Below are positions 1-8,323 of a stretch of DNA of 64,000 nt, piece by piece. Position 1 is the first letter of the stretch. Each line of letters begins with the position of its first letter. The DNA is taken from NCBI RefSeq assembly GCF_036226365.1, contig NZ_CP108462.1:868001-932000 (forward strand), given 5' to 3'. Both the position numbers and the translations under genes were made by a program. Below the pieces are notes generated by a model that saw nothing but the letters and a program-made list of their open reading frames with translations, did not search any database and was not told the DNA's origin. The stretch comes from Streptomyces sp. NBC_01262 (GTDB taxonomy: Bacteria; Actinomycetota; Actinomycetes; Streptomycetales; Streptomycetaceae).

Positions 1-481
1 GGCGCCGACATCGACCGCCCCGGACCTCACGGGGCTGCTGCAGCACGCGGCCCACGTGCTGACCACGCAGACCACAGCGGCACTGGGCGGCGAGCTGGAC
101 ATCTCGTCGCGGGGCTTCTGCGTGCTCGCCCACGCGATGCCCGGCGGGCTCACCCAGGCGCAGGTGGCGGAGCAGTCCCGGCTGGACAAGACCACGATGG
201 TGGTGACCGTCGACGAGCTGGAGAAGGCCGGCCTGGCGGAGCGCGTGCCGTCGCCGACCGACCGCCGGGCACGGATCATCCGGGTCACCGAGGCCGGCCG
301 CAAGGCCGTCGCGGCGGGCCAGGAGATCGTCGACCACGTCCACAACGACGTGCTCGGCGCACTGCCGGAGGACGAGCGGAAGGCCTTCACCTCCGCACTC
401 ACCCGACTGGTCGGCGGGCACCTCGCGGAACCGGTGGAGTGCGAGCGGCCGGTGCGGCGGCCACGGCAGGCCCGAAAGTAG
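1..481 (+). CDS. MarR-family transcriptional regulator (5' truncated)
   Basis: The frame is open from base 2, so the true start lies left of the window; a GTG at 56 is in frame but would cut off helix 1, which reads DLTGLLQHAAHVL. The visible 159 residues show a MarR winged helix: a recognition helix around LTQAQVAEQSRLDKTTMVVTV and the wing signature SPTDRRARIIRVT. MarR proteins bind palindromic DNA as dimers and are usually released by small phenolic or drug-like ligands. The next gene, 90 bp away on the same strand, is a multidrug exporter, and a perfect inverted repeat lies in the gap. The likely role is ligand-sensitive repression of that exporter; the ligand cannot be told from sequence. 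Confidence 0.88.
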   Translation, partial: APTSTAPDLTGLLQHAAHVLTTQTTAALGGELDISSRGFCVLAHAMPGGLTQAQVAEQSRLDKTTMVVTVDELEKAGLAERVPSPTDRRARIIRVTEAGRKAVAAGQEIVDHVHNDVLGALPEDERKAFTSALTRLVGGHLAEPVECERPVRRPRQARK

Positions 482-501
482 GCCAAGAACTCGATCGGAA
501 A

Positions 502-527
502 CAGATAGTCCCGAACAAAACTATCTG
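502..527. promoter_or_regulatory. Putative MarR operator overlapping the exporter promoter
   Basis: CAGATAGT (502-509) and ACTATCTG (520-527) are perfect 8-bp arms around a 10-nt spacer, and they are AT-rich in a GC-rich genome. A possible -10 (TAGCGT, 529-534) abuts the right arm, so a bound repressor would block polymerase. The exporter's AGGAGG (556-561) follows. The operator role is inferred from the neighbouring MarR gene. Confidence 0.65.
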
Positions 528-571
528 CTAGCGTCCTTCCTGGTACTTCAGCGACCAGGAGGCGACCCGAT

Positions 572-2125
572 ATGTCCCAGCACGTCCCCGCACCCCCGAC
601 CGACAGTTCACGCTGGCCGGCGCTGCTCGTCCTCTGCGCGGGCACCCTCATGGTGATCCTGGACGGGACCATCGTGAACGTGGCCCTGCCGTCCATCCAG
701 AGCGATCTCGGCTTCTCCCAGGCGAGCCTGACCTGGGTCGTCAACGCCTACCTGATCGCCTTCGGCGGCCTGCTCCTGCTCGCCGGACGGCTCGGCGACC
801 TCATCGGGCGCAAGCGCGTCTTCATCGCCGGGCTCGCGGTCTTCACGGCGGCCTCGCTGCTGTGCGGGGTGTCGGCGGATCCCGGCACGCTCATCGCCGC
901 CCGCTTTCTGCAGGGGGTCGGCGGCGCGATGGCGTCGGCGGTGACGCTCGGCATGATCGTCGCGCTCTTCACCGAACCGCGCGAGCGGTCCAGGGCGATC
1001 GCCGTCTACAGCTTCGTCGGCTCCGCCGGCGCGTCGATCGGGGTCATCGCCGGCGGGGTGCTGACCCAGGCCATCAGCTGGCACTGGATCTTCTTCGTCA
1101 ACCTCCCGATCGGCGTCGCAGCGGCCGTCCTCGCAGGGCGGGTGCTCGGCCCCGACCACGGCGCCGGGCCCCGTCAGGGCGCCGACGTGACCGGCGCGGT
1201 CCTGGTCACCGCCGCCCTCATGCTCGGCGTCTACACCATCGTCAAGGCCGCCGACCACGGCTGGGGTTCACTGCACACCCTCGGCCTCGGCGCGGTCTCG
1301 GCCGCACTGCTGGGCGCGTTCGTCCTGCGCCAGGCACGGGCCGCGCACCCATTGCTCCCGTTGCGGATATTCCGCTCCCGGAACGTCTCGGGGGCCAATC
1401 TCGTCCAGTTCGTCATGGTGGCCCCCATGTTCGGCTTCCAGTTTCTGGTCGCGCTGTATCTGCAGCGGGTGCTGGGCTACGACGCCATCGGCACCGGGAT
1501 CGCCTTCCTGCCGGTCACCACCTCGATCGGACTGACCTCGCTCTTCCTCGCAGCCCGGCTCATCGCGCGCTTCGGGCTGCGGACCGTACTGGCGGCCGGT
1601 CTGCTCCTGCTCGCCGCCGGCTTCGTACTCCTCACCCGGCTTCCCGCGCAGGGCGGTTACGGCGTCCACGTACTGCCCGCCCTGGTGCTGCTCGGCGCCG
1701 GGGCCGGCCTGGCCCTGCCCGCCATCACCACCCTGGCCATGTCGGACGCGACCCCCGGAGACTCCGGGCTCGTCTCCGGCCTGGCCAACACCACCCAGCA
1801 GGTCGGCGGCGCGCTCGGCCTCGCCGTCCTCAGCACCCTGGCCGCCTCCCGCACCGACCGGCTGCTGGGCACCGGCGAGGACACCGCGGCCGCGCTCACC
1901 GGCGGCTACCACCTGGCCTTCGTCACCGGCGCCGCGCTGATGCTGCTGGCGGCAGCCCTCACCGCGACCGCGCTGCGCCCCGGACGCACGGCCGCGCCCG
2001 CGGCACCGGGGGTGCCGCAGGGCCCTGGCCAGGCGATAACCTCGGTACGTGGCGGACAAGGACAGAGCACCGGCGCGGTTCGAGCGCGGTACGGACGGCC
2101 CCAAGGTGATCGTGACGGGGATTGA
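572..2125 (+). CDS. DHA2-family MFS drug:H+ antiporter (EmrB/QacA type)
   Basis: This 517-residue inner-membrane protein has the 14-helix drug:H+ antiporter-2 plan. The DHA2 signature LDGTIVNVALPSI is in TM1 (about residues 30-45), motif A, GRLGDLIGRKRVF, follows TM2, and motif C, GASIGVIAGGVL, is in TM5. AGGAGG sits 10 nt before the ATG. The last 25 residues are hydrophilic, and their codons overlap the start of the next gene by 77 nt. Family members export dyes, antiseptics and antibiotics using the proton gradient. The upstream MarR gene and the operator in the gap suggest inducible expression. The substrate is unknown. Confidence 0.9.
   Translation: MSQHVPAPPTDSSRWPALLVLCAGTLMVILDGTIVNVALPSIQSDLGFSQASLTWVVNAYLIAFGGLLLLAGRLGDLIGRKRVFIAGLAVFTAASLLCGVSADPGTLIAARFLQGVGGAMASAVTLGMIVALFTEPRERSRAIAVYSFVGSAGASIGVIAGGVLTQAISWHWIFFVNLPIGVAAAVLAGRVLGPDHGAGPRQGADVTGAVLVTAALMLGVYTIVKAADHGWGSLHTLGLGAVSAALLGAFVLRQARAAHPLLPLRIFRSRNVSGANLVQFVMVAPMFGFQFLVALYLQRVLGYDAIGTGIAFLPVTTSIGLTSLFLAARLIARFGLRTVLAAGLLLLAAGFVLLTRLPAQGGYGVHVLPALVLLGAGAGLALPAITTLAMSDATPGDSGLVSGLANTTQQVGGALGLAVLSTLAASRTDRLLGTGEDTAAALTGGYHLAFVTGAALMLLAAALTATALRPGRTAAPAAPGVPQGPGQAITSVRGGQGQSTGAVRARYGRPQGDRDGD
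2035..2049 (+). promoter_or_regulatory. Leaderless promoter candidate for the universal stress gene
   Basis: TAACCT (2037-2042) fits an actinobacterial -10 and ends 6 bases before the GTG start at 2049, so transcription would begin at or next to the start codon. No Shine-Dalgarno sequence is present. It lies inside the 3' end of the exporter gene. Confidence 0.4.
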
Positions 2126-2516
2126 CGGTTCGGAGTCGTCCTGGCGGGCGGCGTCCTACGCCGCCGGCCTGGCCAGGCGTCAGAACGCGCTGCTCGCCAT
2201 CGTCTACATACAGCCGCTGATCAGCGCGGGAGCGGCCTTCGGCGCGCCGGTCGCCGAGACCACCGGCGAGATCGCCGAGCAGCTCATCGACGAGATCCGA
2301 CGCGGCGCCAAGCAGGTCGAGGGTGTCTTCCAGCTCCGCTGGGAGTTCCACACCTTCCCCGGCGACCCCTTCGCCGGGCTGGCCAAGGCGGCCGACGAGC
2401 TCAAGGCCGACGCCGTGGTCGTCGGCGCCTCCGAGCAGGCCGGGCACCGCATCGTCGGCTCGGTGGCCGTCCGCCTGGTCAAGGCGGGGCGCTGGCCGGT
2501 CACGGTGGTCCCGTAG
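2049..2516 (+). CDS. Universal stress protein (UspA fold)
   Basis: The 155-residue protein has one Usp domain from about residue 18 to the end. It opens with the beta1 motif VIVTGIDGSESSWRAASYAA and closes with VVVGASEQAGHRIVGSVAVRLVK. The usual ATP-binding pattern G-2x-G-9x-G(S/T) is only partly kept: E replaces the second glycine, while the final G-S remains, so nucleotide binding is uncertain. These proteins are small cytoplasmic dimers induced by starvation, hypoxia or oxidative stress. The GTG start lacks a ribosome-binding site and fits leaderless translation. A thioredoxin gene follows after a hairpin. Confidence 0.85.
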   Translation: MADKDRAPARFERGTDGPKVIVTGIDGSESSWRAASYAAGLARRQNALLAIVYIQPLISAGAAFGAPVAETTGEIAEQLIDEIRRGAKQVEGVFQLRWEFHTFPGDPFAGLAKAADELKADAVVVGASEQAGHRIVGSVAVRLVKAGRWPVTVVP

Positions 2517-2553
2517 TCCCGTGGAGCCCGCGGAGCCCGCGGCGTACGGAATA

Positions 2554-2586
2554 GCCCACCGGCAGCTTTCGTTCCTGCCAGTGGGC
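2554..2586 (+). terminator. Hairpin after the universal stress gene
   Basis: GCCCACCGGCAG (2554-2565) pairs with CTGCCAGTGGGC (2575-2586), giving a 12-bp stem with one mismatch and a 9-nt loop. It starts 38 nt after the Usp stop. There is no T-tract, which is common for streptomycete terminators. Confidence 0.55.
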
Positions 2587-2632
2587 ACCCGAGAGCCGGG
2601 CCCGGAAGCAGACAAGGTCAGGTAAGGGACGT

Positions 2633-3004
2633 ATGAGCACCGTTGAGCTCACCAAGGACAACTTCGACGAGGTTGTGTCGGGCAATGAATTCGTACTGAT
2701 CGATTTCTGGGCGTCCTGGTGCGGTCCGTGCCGGATGTTCGCCCCGGTGTACGACGCGGCCTCCGAGCGCCACGAGGACCTGGTCTTCGCGAAGGTGGAC
2801 ACCGAGGCCCAGCCCGAGCTGGCCGCCGCCTTCGAGATCCAGTCGATCCCGACGCTGATGATCGTGCGCGACCGTGTCGCCGTCTTCGCCCAGCCGGGCG
2901 CGCTGCCCGAGCCGGCGCTGGAGAGCGTGATCGAGCAGGCCCGCGCGCTGGACATGGACGAGGTCCGCAAGTCGGTCAGCGAAGCGGCGCAGCAGCAGTC
3001 CTGA
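2633..3004 (+). CDS. trxA: Thioredoxin
   Basis: The 123-residue cytoplasmic thioredoxin has the active site WCGPC at residues 29-33 and the cis-proline loop SIPT about 45 residues later. It has no signal peptide. It would reduce disulfides in client proteins using electrons from thioredoxin reductase, which is not encoded here. The C-terminal 20 residues form a charged helix slightly longer than in the E. coli protein. The ATG follows a GGTAAGGGA ribosome-binding region. The symbol reflects family only: streptomycetes carry several thioredoxins and this may not be the housekeeping copy. Confidence 0.9.
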   Translation: MSTVELTKDNFDEVVSGNEFVLIDFWASWCGPCRMFAPVYDAASERHEDLVFAKVDTEAQPELAAAFEIQSIPTLMIVRDRVAVFAQPGALPEPALESVIEQARALDMDEVRKSVSEAAQQQS

Positions 3005-3037
3005 CATCTGACACTGCGTCAGTTATCGTTCGGCGGC

Positions 3038-4705
3038 ATGGAGACCGTCGCCGAACTCGTGCTGTCGCGCCGGGGCGATGACCGTCCCGGCCTGATGCAC
3101 GGGGACCTCGTGCTCAGCCATCACCGGGCGGCCGCCGCGGCGGCCGCCCGTGCCGCGCTCCTGGCCGATCTGCTGCCCGCCGGCCGCGAGCCGCACGTGG
3201 GGCTGCTGCTGGCCAACGTCCCGGAGTATCCGCTGTGGCTGGGCGCGGCCGCCCTGGCCGGGGCGACCGTCGTCGGCGTCAACCCCACGCGGCGCGGCCC
3301 CGAGCTGGCCCGCGACATCGCCCACACCGAGTGCGCGCTGCTGGTGACCGAGCGGGCCCATCTCCCGCTGCTGGCCGGACTGGACCTGGGGCTGCCGCCG
3401 GAACGTGTCCTCGTCGTCGACGATCCGGCCTACGAGGCGCTTGTCGCACCGTACGAGGGCTGCGAGCCGCCCGCGCGCGGCGTGGGCCCCGGCACGCGCC
3501 TGCTGCTGTACTTCACCTCCGGCTCGACCGGCGCCCCCAAGGCCGTGATCGTCTCGCAGGGGCGGCTCGCCAACGCCGGGCGCTCGATCGCCGCGCAGTT
3601 CGGCCTGGGACCGGCAGATGTGCACTACATCTGCATGCCGCTCTTCCACGGCAACGCCGTCATGGCCAACTGGGCCCCCGCCCTGGCCTGCGGCGCGGCG
3701 GTGGCGCTGCGGCGCGGTTTCTCGGCCTCCGGTTTCCTGCCCGACATACGGGCGTACGGGGCGACGTACTTCACCTACGTCGGCCGCGCCGTCCAGTACC
3801 TGCTGGCCACCCCCGAGCGCCCCGACGACCGCGAGCACACCCTGCGCCACGGCTTCGGCACCGAGGCGGGCGCGGTGGACGCCGAGCGCTTCGCCGCCCG
3901 CTTCGGGGTCCGCCTCACCGAGGGCTACGGCTCCTCCGAGGGCGGCGCCGCGATCCAGCGCTCCCCCGGCACCCCGCCCGGCGCCGTCGGGCGCGCCGCC
4001 CCCGGCGCGGACCTCGCGGTGGTCGACCCGTCGACCGGGCGGGAGCGGGCCCGGGCCGTCCTGGACGGCGGCACCGGGCGGCTGCTCAACGGCGACGAGG
4101 CGATAGGCGAGCTCGTCAACCGGGGCCGCAGCCGCTTCGAGGGCTACTGGAAGAACGACTCCGCGGTCGCGGAACGCACCCGGCGCGGCTGGTTCTGGAC
4201 GGGCGACCTCTTCTTCCGCGACCCGGAGGGGTACTTCCACTTCGCCGGCCGGACCGACGACCGGCTCCGGGTCGACGGGGAGAATCTCGCCGCGGCCCTC
4301 ATCGAGAACATCCTCGCCCGTTATGACGCCGCCGCGGCGGTGGCCGTGTACGCGGTGCCCGATCCCGTCTCCGGCGACCAGGTGATGGCCGCGCTCGCGC
4401 CGCACGACGGCTCGGTCTTCGACCCGGCCGCCTTCGCGGCCTTCCTGGCCGCCCAGCCGGACCTCGGTACGAAGATGGCCCCGCGTTTCGTCCGGATCGT
4501 GCCCCGCATGCCGGTCACCGCGACCAACAAGATCCACCGGGCGGCCCTGCGGCGCGAGGGATTCGCCTGCGCCGACCCGGTGTGGTGGTCGCCGCCCCGC
4601 TCGGGCCCCTGCGGGGCGGCGTACCGGGCGCTGGGCGAGGCGGACCGGGCGGAGCTGCTGGACCACTACCGCGCCCAGGGGCGCGAGGCCCTGCTGGACG
4701 GCTGA
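3038..4705 (+). CDS. Acyl-CoA synthetase, AMP-forming (FadD-like)
   Basis: A 555-residue member of the ANL adenylate-forming family. Visible motifs are the phosphate-binding loop TSGSTGAPK (160-168), GYGSSEGG (A5), the Asp of WFWTGDLFF that contacts the ribose, and the C-terminal catalytic lysine in ATNKIHR. It would activate a carboxylic acid as acyl-AMP and then acyl-CoA. The layout resembles mycobacterial FadD17-type long-chain or steroid side-chain ligases, but the substrate cannot be assigned. It probably has a leaderless start: TATCGT (3024-3029) ends 8 bases before the ATG and there is no Shine-Dalgarno sequence. It stands alone, 33 nt after the thioredoxin gene. Confidence 0.85.
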   Translation: METVAELVLSRRGDDRPGLMHGDLVLSHHRAAAAAAARAALLADLLPAGREPHVGLLLANVPEYPLWLGAAALAGATVVGVNPTRRGPELARDIAHTECALLVTERAHLPLLAGLDLGLPPERVLVVDDPAYEALVAPYEGCEPPARGVGPGTRLLLYFTSGSTGAPKAVIVSQGRLANAGRSIAAQFGLGPADVHYICMPLFHGNAVMANWAPALACGAAVALRRGFSASGFLPDIRAYGATYFTYVGRAVQYLLATPERPDDREHTLRHGFGTEAGAVDAERFAARFGVRLTEGYGSSEGGAAIQRSPGTPPGAVGRAAPGADLAVVDPSTGRERARAVLDGGTGRLLNGDEAIGELVNRGRSRFEGYWKNDSAVAERTRRGWFWTGDLFFRDPEGYFHFAGRTDDRLRVDGENLAAALIENILARYDAAAAVAVYAVPDPVSGDQVMAALAPHDGSVFDPAAFAAFLAAQPDLGTKMAPRFVRIVPRMPVTATNKIHRAALRREGFACADPVWWSPPRSGPCGAAYRALGEADRAELLDHYRAQGREALLDG

Positions 4706-4729
4706 GCTACAGGCGCTCAGCTGCGCGAA

Positions 4730-4755
4730 GGGCCGACCGAGATGCGCTTCGGCCC
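4730..4755 (+). terminator. Hairpin downstream of the acyl-CoA synthetase
   Basis: GGGCCGA (4730-4736) and TCGGCCC (4749-4755) are perfect arms with a 12-nt loop, starting 25 nt after the stop codon. It is a plausible factor-assisted terminator before the egt promoter. No T-run follows. Confidence 0.45.
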
Positions 4756-4845
4756 GTCGCGGGCGAGGCTGGAACGTGCACCGCCGGCGGACCCGGGCGC
4801 CGCAGTCGTCACTCCCTGTCCCCCTGGTATTCGTCCGAGGCGGTC

Positions 4846-4890
4846 TTGAGGACCCGGCGCGAGGCGGCTTAGGTGGTACGGATACCGCCT
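4846..4890 (+). promoter_or_regulatory. egtABCD promoter with an overlapping palindrome
   Basis: A -35 TTGAGG (4846-4851), a 17-bp spacer and a -10 TTAGGT (4869-4874) fit the vegetative sigma consensus. Over the -10 and the expected start site lies GGTGGTA-CGGA-TACCGCC (4872-4889), an inverted repeat with one mismatch. It is well placed to be an operator. No regulator gene is adjacent. Confidence 0.55.
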
Positions 4891-4908
4891 TCGACAGGAG
4901 GACCCGGA

Positions 4909-6216
4909 ATGCCGAGCGCAAGCGGCGGCGGACAGCGGACTCAGGCACCGCAGCCGATAACCGAGGACGAGGCGCAGACCCATATCCATGGCATCTGCTT
5001 CAAGAACGGCCCGCCCGCCCGGGTGGGCGTCGAACTCGAATGGTTCGTGCACGATCTCAAGGAGCCCGGTCGCCGGGTCGAGCCGGAGCGGCTCACCGCC
5101 GCCGTGGAGGCGCTGCACGGCCTCCCCCTCGGTTCCCCGCTCACCCAGGAGCCCGGTGGTCAGCTGGAGCTCAGCTCGCTCCCGGCGGGCTCCCTGACCG
5201 AGTGCGTGGCGACGGCCTCCGCGGAGCTGGCCGCCGTACGCGCGCTGCTGCGGGAGCACGGGATGCGGCTCGAAGGCTACGGCCTCGACCCGTGGCTGCC
5301 CCCGCGGCGGCTGCTGGACCATCCCCGTTACCGCGCGATGGAGACCTACTTCGACCGGGCCGGGACGGCCGGCCGCGTCATGATGGGCAGCTCGGCCTCC
5401 GTGCAGGTCTGCCTGGACGCGGGCACCGACGAGCCGGGGCCGTTCAGCATCGGCAGGCGCTGGCTGCTCGCGCATCTGCTGGGAGCGGTCCTGGTCGCCG
5501 CGTTCGCCAATTCGCCGCTGCGGGAGGGCCGGCCCACCGGCTGGCGTTCCACCCGGCAGGCGGTGTGGGCGAATCTGGACGCGGCCCGCACCAACGCCCC
5601 GGCGGCGGGGCCGGACCCGCGTGCCGCGTGGGCGTCGCACGCCCTGGACGCGCCGGTGCTGTGCGTACAGGCCGATGAGGGCCCCTGGGCCGTGCCGCCC
5701 GCCGGGCTGACCTTCCGCGAGTGGATCCGCGCCGACGGGCGGGGGCCGGGGGCCGCGTCCCGCCGGCCGGGCGTGGCGGACCTGGAGTACCACCTCACCA
5801 CGCTCTTCCCGCCGGTCCGGCCGCACGGGCACCTGGAGCTGCGGATGATCGACGCCCAGTCCGGCGAGGACGGCTGGATCGTGCCGCTGGCCGTCACCAT
5901 GGCCCTGTTCGACGACCCGGCCGCCTCCGAGGTGGCGTACCGGGCCGTCAAGCCGCTCGCCGACTCCTCCGGTCCCGGGCCCGCCCCGCGCAATCCGCTC
6001 TGGCGGCGTGCCGCCCGGCTCGGGCTCACCGATCCCGAGCTGCACGCGACGGCCGTGACCTGCTTCGCCGCCGCCCTGGAGGCGCTGCCCCGGCTCGGCG
6101 CGGACGCCGGGCTCCAGGCGGCCGTCGCCGACTTCACCGACCGCTACGTCCGGCGGGGCCGATGTCCCGCCGATGACGTGCTCGACGCCCACGTACGCGA
6201 GGAGAGCCACCAGTGA
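4909..6216 (+). CDS. egtA: Glutamate-cysteine ligase EgtA (ergothioneine biosynthesis)
   Basis: The 435-residue protein belongs to the GCS2/EgtA branch of glutamate-cysteine ligases. The N-terminal VGVELEWFVHD, the LSSLPAGSLTECV segment and the HGHLELRMIDAQ strand are typical. It joins glutamate and cysteine with ATP to give gamma-glutamylcysteine, the sulfur donor used by EgtB. The ATG at 4909 is chosen because AGGAGG (4896-4901) precedes it; an upstream in-frame GTG at 4873 lies inside the promoter. It is the first gene of a tight operon, and its stop overlaps the egtB GTG by 4 nt. Confidence 0.93.
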   Translation: MPSASGGGQRTQAPQPITEDEAQTHIHGICFKNGPPARVGVELEWFVHDLKEPGRRVEPERLTAAVEALHGLPLGSPLTQEPGGQLELSSLPAGSLTECVATASAELAAVRALLREHGMRLEGYGLDPWLPPRRLLDHPRYRAMETYFDRAGTAGRVMMGSSASVQVCLDAGTDEPGPFSIGRRWLLAHLLGAVLVAAFANSPLREGRPTGWRSTRQAVWANLDAARTNAPAAGPDPRAAWASHALDAPVLCVQADEGPWAVPPAGLTFREWIRADGRGPGAASRRPGVADLEYHLTTLFPPVRPHGHLELRMIDAQSGEDGWIVPLAVTMALFDDPAASEVAYRAVKPLADSSGPGPAPRNPLWRRAARLGLTDPELHATAVTCFAAALEALPRLGADAGLQAAVADFTDRYVRRGRCPADDVLDAHVREESHQ

Positions 6217-7568
6217 CCGCCCCCGCTCTCGACACCGAAGCGCTGCGCCGCCGCGCGATCGACGCCCTGCTCACCGCCCGGGACCGCACCCGGGCCCTCA
6301 CATCTTGCGTCGACGACCACGAACTCACCGCCCAGCACTCCCCCTTGATGTCCCCGCTGGTCTGGGACCTGGCCCACATCGGCAACCAGGAGGAGCAGTG
6401 GCTGCTGCGCACCGTCGGCGGCCGTGAGGCCCTGCGCCCCGACATCGACACGGTCTACGACGCCTTCGAGCACCCGCGCTCCGAGCGCCCCACCCTGCCC
6501 CTGCTGCCGCCCGCCGAGGCACACACCTACGCCGCCGACGTACGCGGCCGGGTCCTGGACATCCTGGAGCGGGCACAACTGGAGGGCGGCGGCCCGCTGA
6601 CGGAGGCGGGCTTCGCCTTCGGGATGATCGCCCAGCATGAGCAGCAGCACGACGAGACCATGCTCATCACCCACCAGCTCCGCCGCGGCCCCGCCGCCCT
6701 CACCGCCCCCGCGCCGCCCCCGGCCCCCGCCGACGCGGCGGCCCTGCCCGCCGAAGTCCTGGTCCCCGGCGGCCCGTTCACCATGGGCACCTCGGCCGAG
6801 CCCTGGTCGCTGGACAACGAACGCCCGGGCCACACACGGGAGGTCGGCGCCTACTTCATCGACACGGTCCCGGTCTCCAACGCCGCGTACATCCGCTTCA
6901 TCGAGGACGGCGGCTACGACGACCCCCGGTGGTGGGCGGCGGCGGGCTGGGCCCATGTGCGCGAACACGGCCTGTACGCCCCGCTGTTCTGGCGCCATGA
7001 GGGCGGGCTGTGGCTGCGCCGCCGCTTCGGCGTCACCGAGCCCGTCCCGCCGGACGAGCCCGTCCTGCATGTGAGCTGGTACGAGGCCGACGCCTACGCC
7101 CGCTGGGCCGGCCGCCGCCTGCCCACCGAGGCCGAGTGGGAGAAGGCGGCCCGCCACGACCCCGTCACCGGCCGCTCCCTGCGTTACCCCTGGGGCGACG
7201 CCGACCCCACCCCCGAGCACGCCAACCTCGGCCAGCGCCATCTGAGTCCGGCCCCAGTCGGCTCCTACCCGGCCGGCGCCTCTCCTCTCGGCGTCCGCCA
7301 GCTCATCGGCGACGTCTGGGAGTGGACCGCCTCCGGCTTCCTCCCCTACCCCGGCTTCGCCGCCTTCCCCTACCGCGAGTACTCCGAGGTCTTCTTCGGC
7401 CCCGACCACAAGGTCCTGCGCGGCGGCTCCTTCGCCGTCGACCCCGTCGCCTGCCGGGGCACCTTCCGCAACTGGGACTACCCGATCCGCCGCCAGATCT
7501 TCTCGGGCTTCAGGACGGCGCGCGACGCGGACCCCGACCTCGCCACCAAGCCACCGGAGCCCCGCTGA
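6213..7568 (+). CDS. egtB: Hercynine oxygenase EgtB
   Basis: The 451-residue protein combines an N-terminal DinB-like domain (about 10-155) with a C-terminal formylglycine-generating-enzyme fold (about 165-445). The three iron-binding histidines are recognisable as H55 in WDLAHIGN and H142/H146 in QHEQQHDE. It uses Fe(II) and O2 to join hercynine to gamma-glutamylcysteine as a sulfoxide. The C-terminal domain shows the family hallmark RLPTEAEWEKAAR and the ending LRGGSF...RNWDYPIRRQIFSGFR. It starts at a GTG overlapping egtA (GTGA), and its stop overlaps the egtC start (TGATG). Confidence 0.94.
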   Translation: MTAPALDTEALRRRAIDALLTARDRTRALTSCVDDHELTAQHSPLMSPLVWDLAHIGNQEEQWLLRTVGGREALRPDIDTVYDAFEHPRSERPTLPLLPPAEAHTYAADVRGRVLDILERAQLEGGGPLTEAGFAFGMIAQHEQQHDETMLITHQLRRGPAALTAPAPPPAPADAAALPAEVLVPGGPFTMGTSAEPWSLDNERPGHTREVGAYFIDTVPVSNAAYIRFIEDGGYDDPRWWAAAGWAHVREHGLYAPLFWRHEGGLWLRRRFGVTEPVPPDEPVLHVSWYEADAYARWAGRRLPTEAEWEKAARHDPVTGRSLRYPWGDADPTPEHANLGQRHLSPAPVGSYPAGASPLGVRQLIGDVWEWTASGFLPYPGFAAFPYREYSEVFFGPDHKVLRGGSFAVDPVACRGTFRNWDYPIRRQIFSGFRTARDADPDLATKPPEPR

Positions 7569-8323
7569 TGTGCCGCCACCTCGCCTACCTCGGCCCCGCC
7601 GTAGCGCTGCGCGACATCGTCATCAATCCCCCGCACTCCCTCTACCGCCAGTCCTGGGCCCCCCGCCGCCAGCGCAACGGCACCGTCAACGCCGACGGCT
7701 TCGGTCTCGGCTGGTACGCCCCCGGCGACCCCGTCCCGGCCCGTTACCGCCGCACGGGGCCGGTCTGGGCGGACCCGAGCTTCGCGGACGTCACCCGGGT
7801 CGTGCGCTCGGGCGCGCTGCTCGCGGCCGTACGGGACGCCACCGAGGGCTCCGCGCCCGACGAGTCGTCGGCGGCCCCGTACACCCACGGGCCCTGGCTG
7901 TTCAGCCACAACGGGGCCCTCCTGGGCTGGCCGCGGTCCGTCGCGGACGCGGCGGAAACCCTGCCCGCGGCGGAACTGCTCGCCCTGGAGGCCCGCTGCG
8001 ACTCCGCGCTCGCGTGGGCGCTGGCCCTGCACCGGCTCCGCGCCGGGGCCGATCCGGACGAGGCGCTGGCCGACACGACCGGCCGTCTGGCCTCGCTCAC
8101 CCCCGAGTCCCGGCTCAACTTCCTTCTCACCGACGGCCACACCATCGCCGCCACCGCCTGGGGCGACTCGCTGTGGTACCTGTCCGCCCCCGGCCGTTCC
8201 CTGGTCGTCGCCTCCGAGCCGCATGACGACGACCCCCGCTGGACCGAGGTCCCCGACCGGCACCTGCTGACCGGGGACACCTCGGAAGTCCTGCTGATCC
8301 CGCTCAAGGAGCCGCACCTGTGA
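7568..8323 (+). CDS. egtC: Gamma-glutamyl-hercynylcysteine sulfoxide hydrolase EgtC
   Basis: A 251-residue class II (Ntn) amidotransferase. The mature nucleophile is Cys2 (MCRHLAYLG), exposed after removal of Met1. NADGFGLGWY and FSHNGALLGW are the expected glutamine-amidotransferase strands. It removes the glutamyl group from the EgtB product. The start is fixed by the requirement for Cys2 and by the 1-nt overlap with egtB; longer readings of this frame upstream are out-of-frame shadow of egtB. The gene ends with a 4-nt overlap into egtD. Confidence 0.93.
   Translation: MCRHLAYLGPAVALRDIVINPPHSLYRQSWAPRRQRNGTVNADGFGLGWYAPGDPVPARYRRTGPVWADPSFADVTRVVRSGALLAAVRDATEGSAPDESSAAPYTHGPWLFSHNGALLGWPRSVADAAETLPAAELLALEARCDSALAWALALHRLRAGADPDEALADTTGRLASLTPESRLNFLLTDGHTIAATAWGDSLWYLSAPGRSLVVASEPHDDDPRWTEVPDRHLLTGDTSEVLLIPLKEPHL

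Noticed and set aside
4873..4908. GTG at 4873 as the egtA start
   Set aside because: It lies within the -10 region; AGGAGG directly precedes the ATG at 4909.
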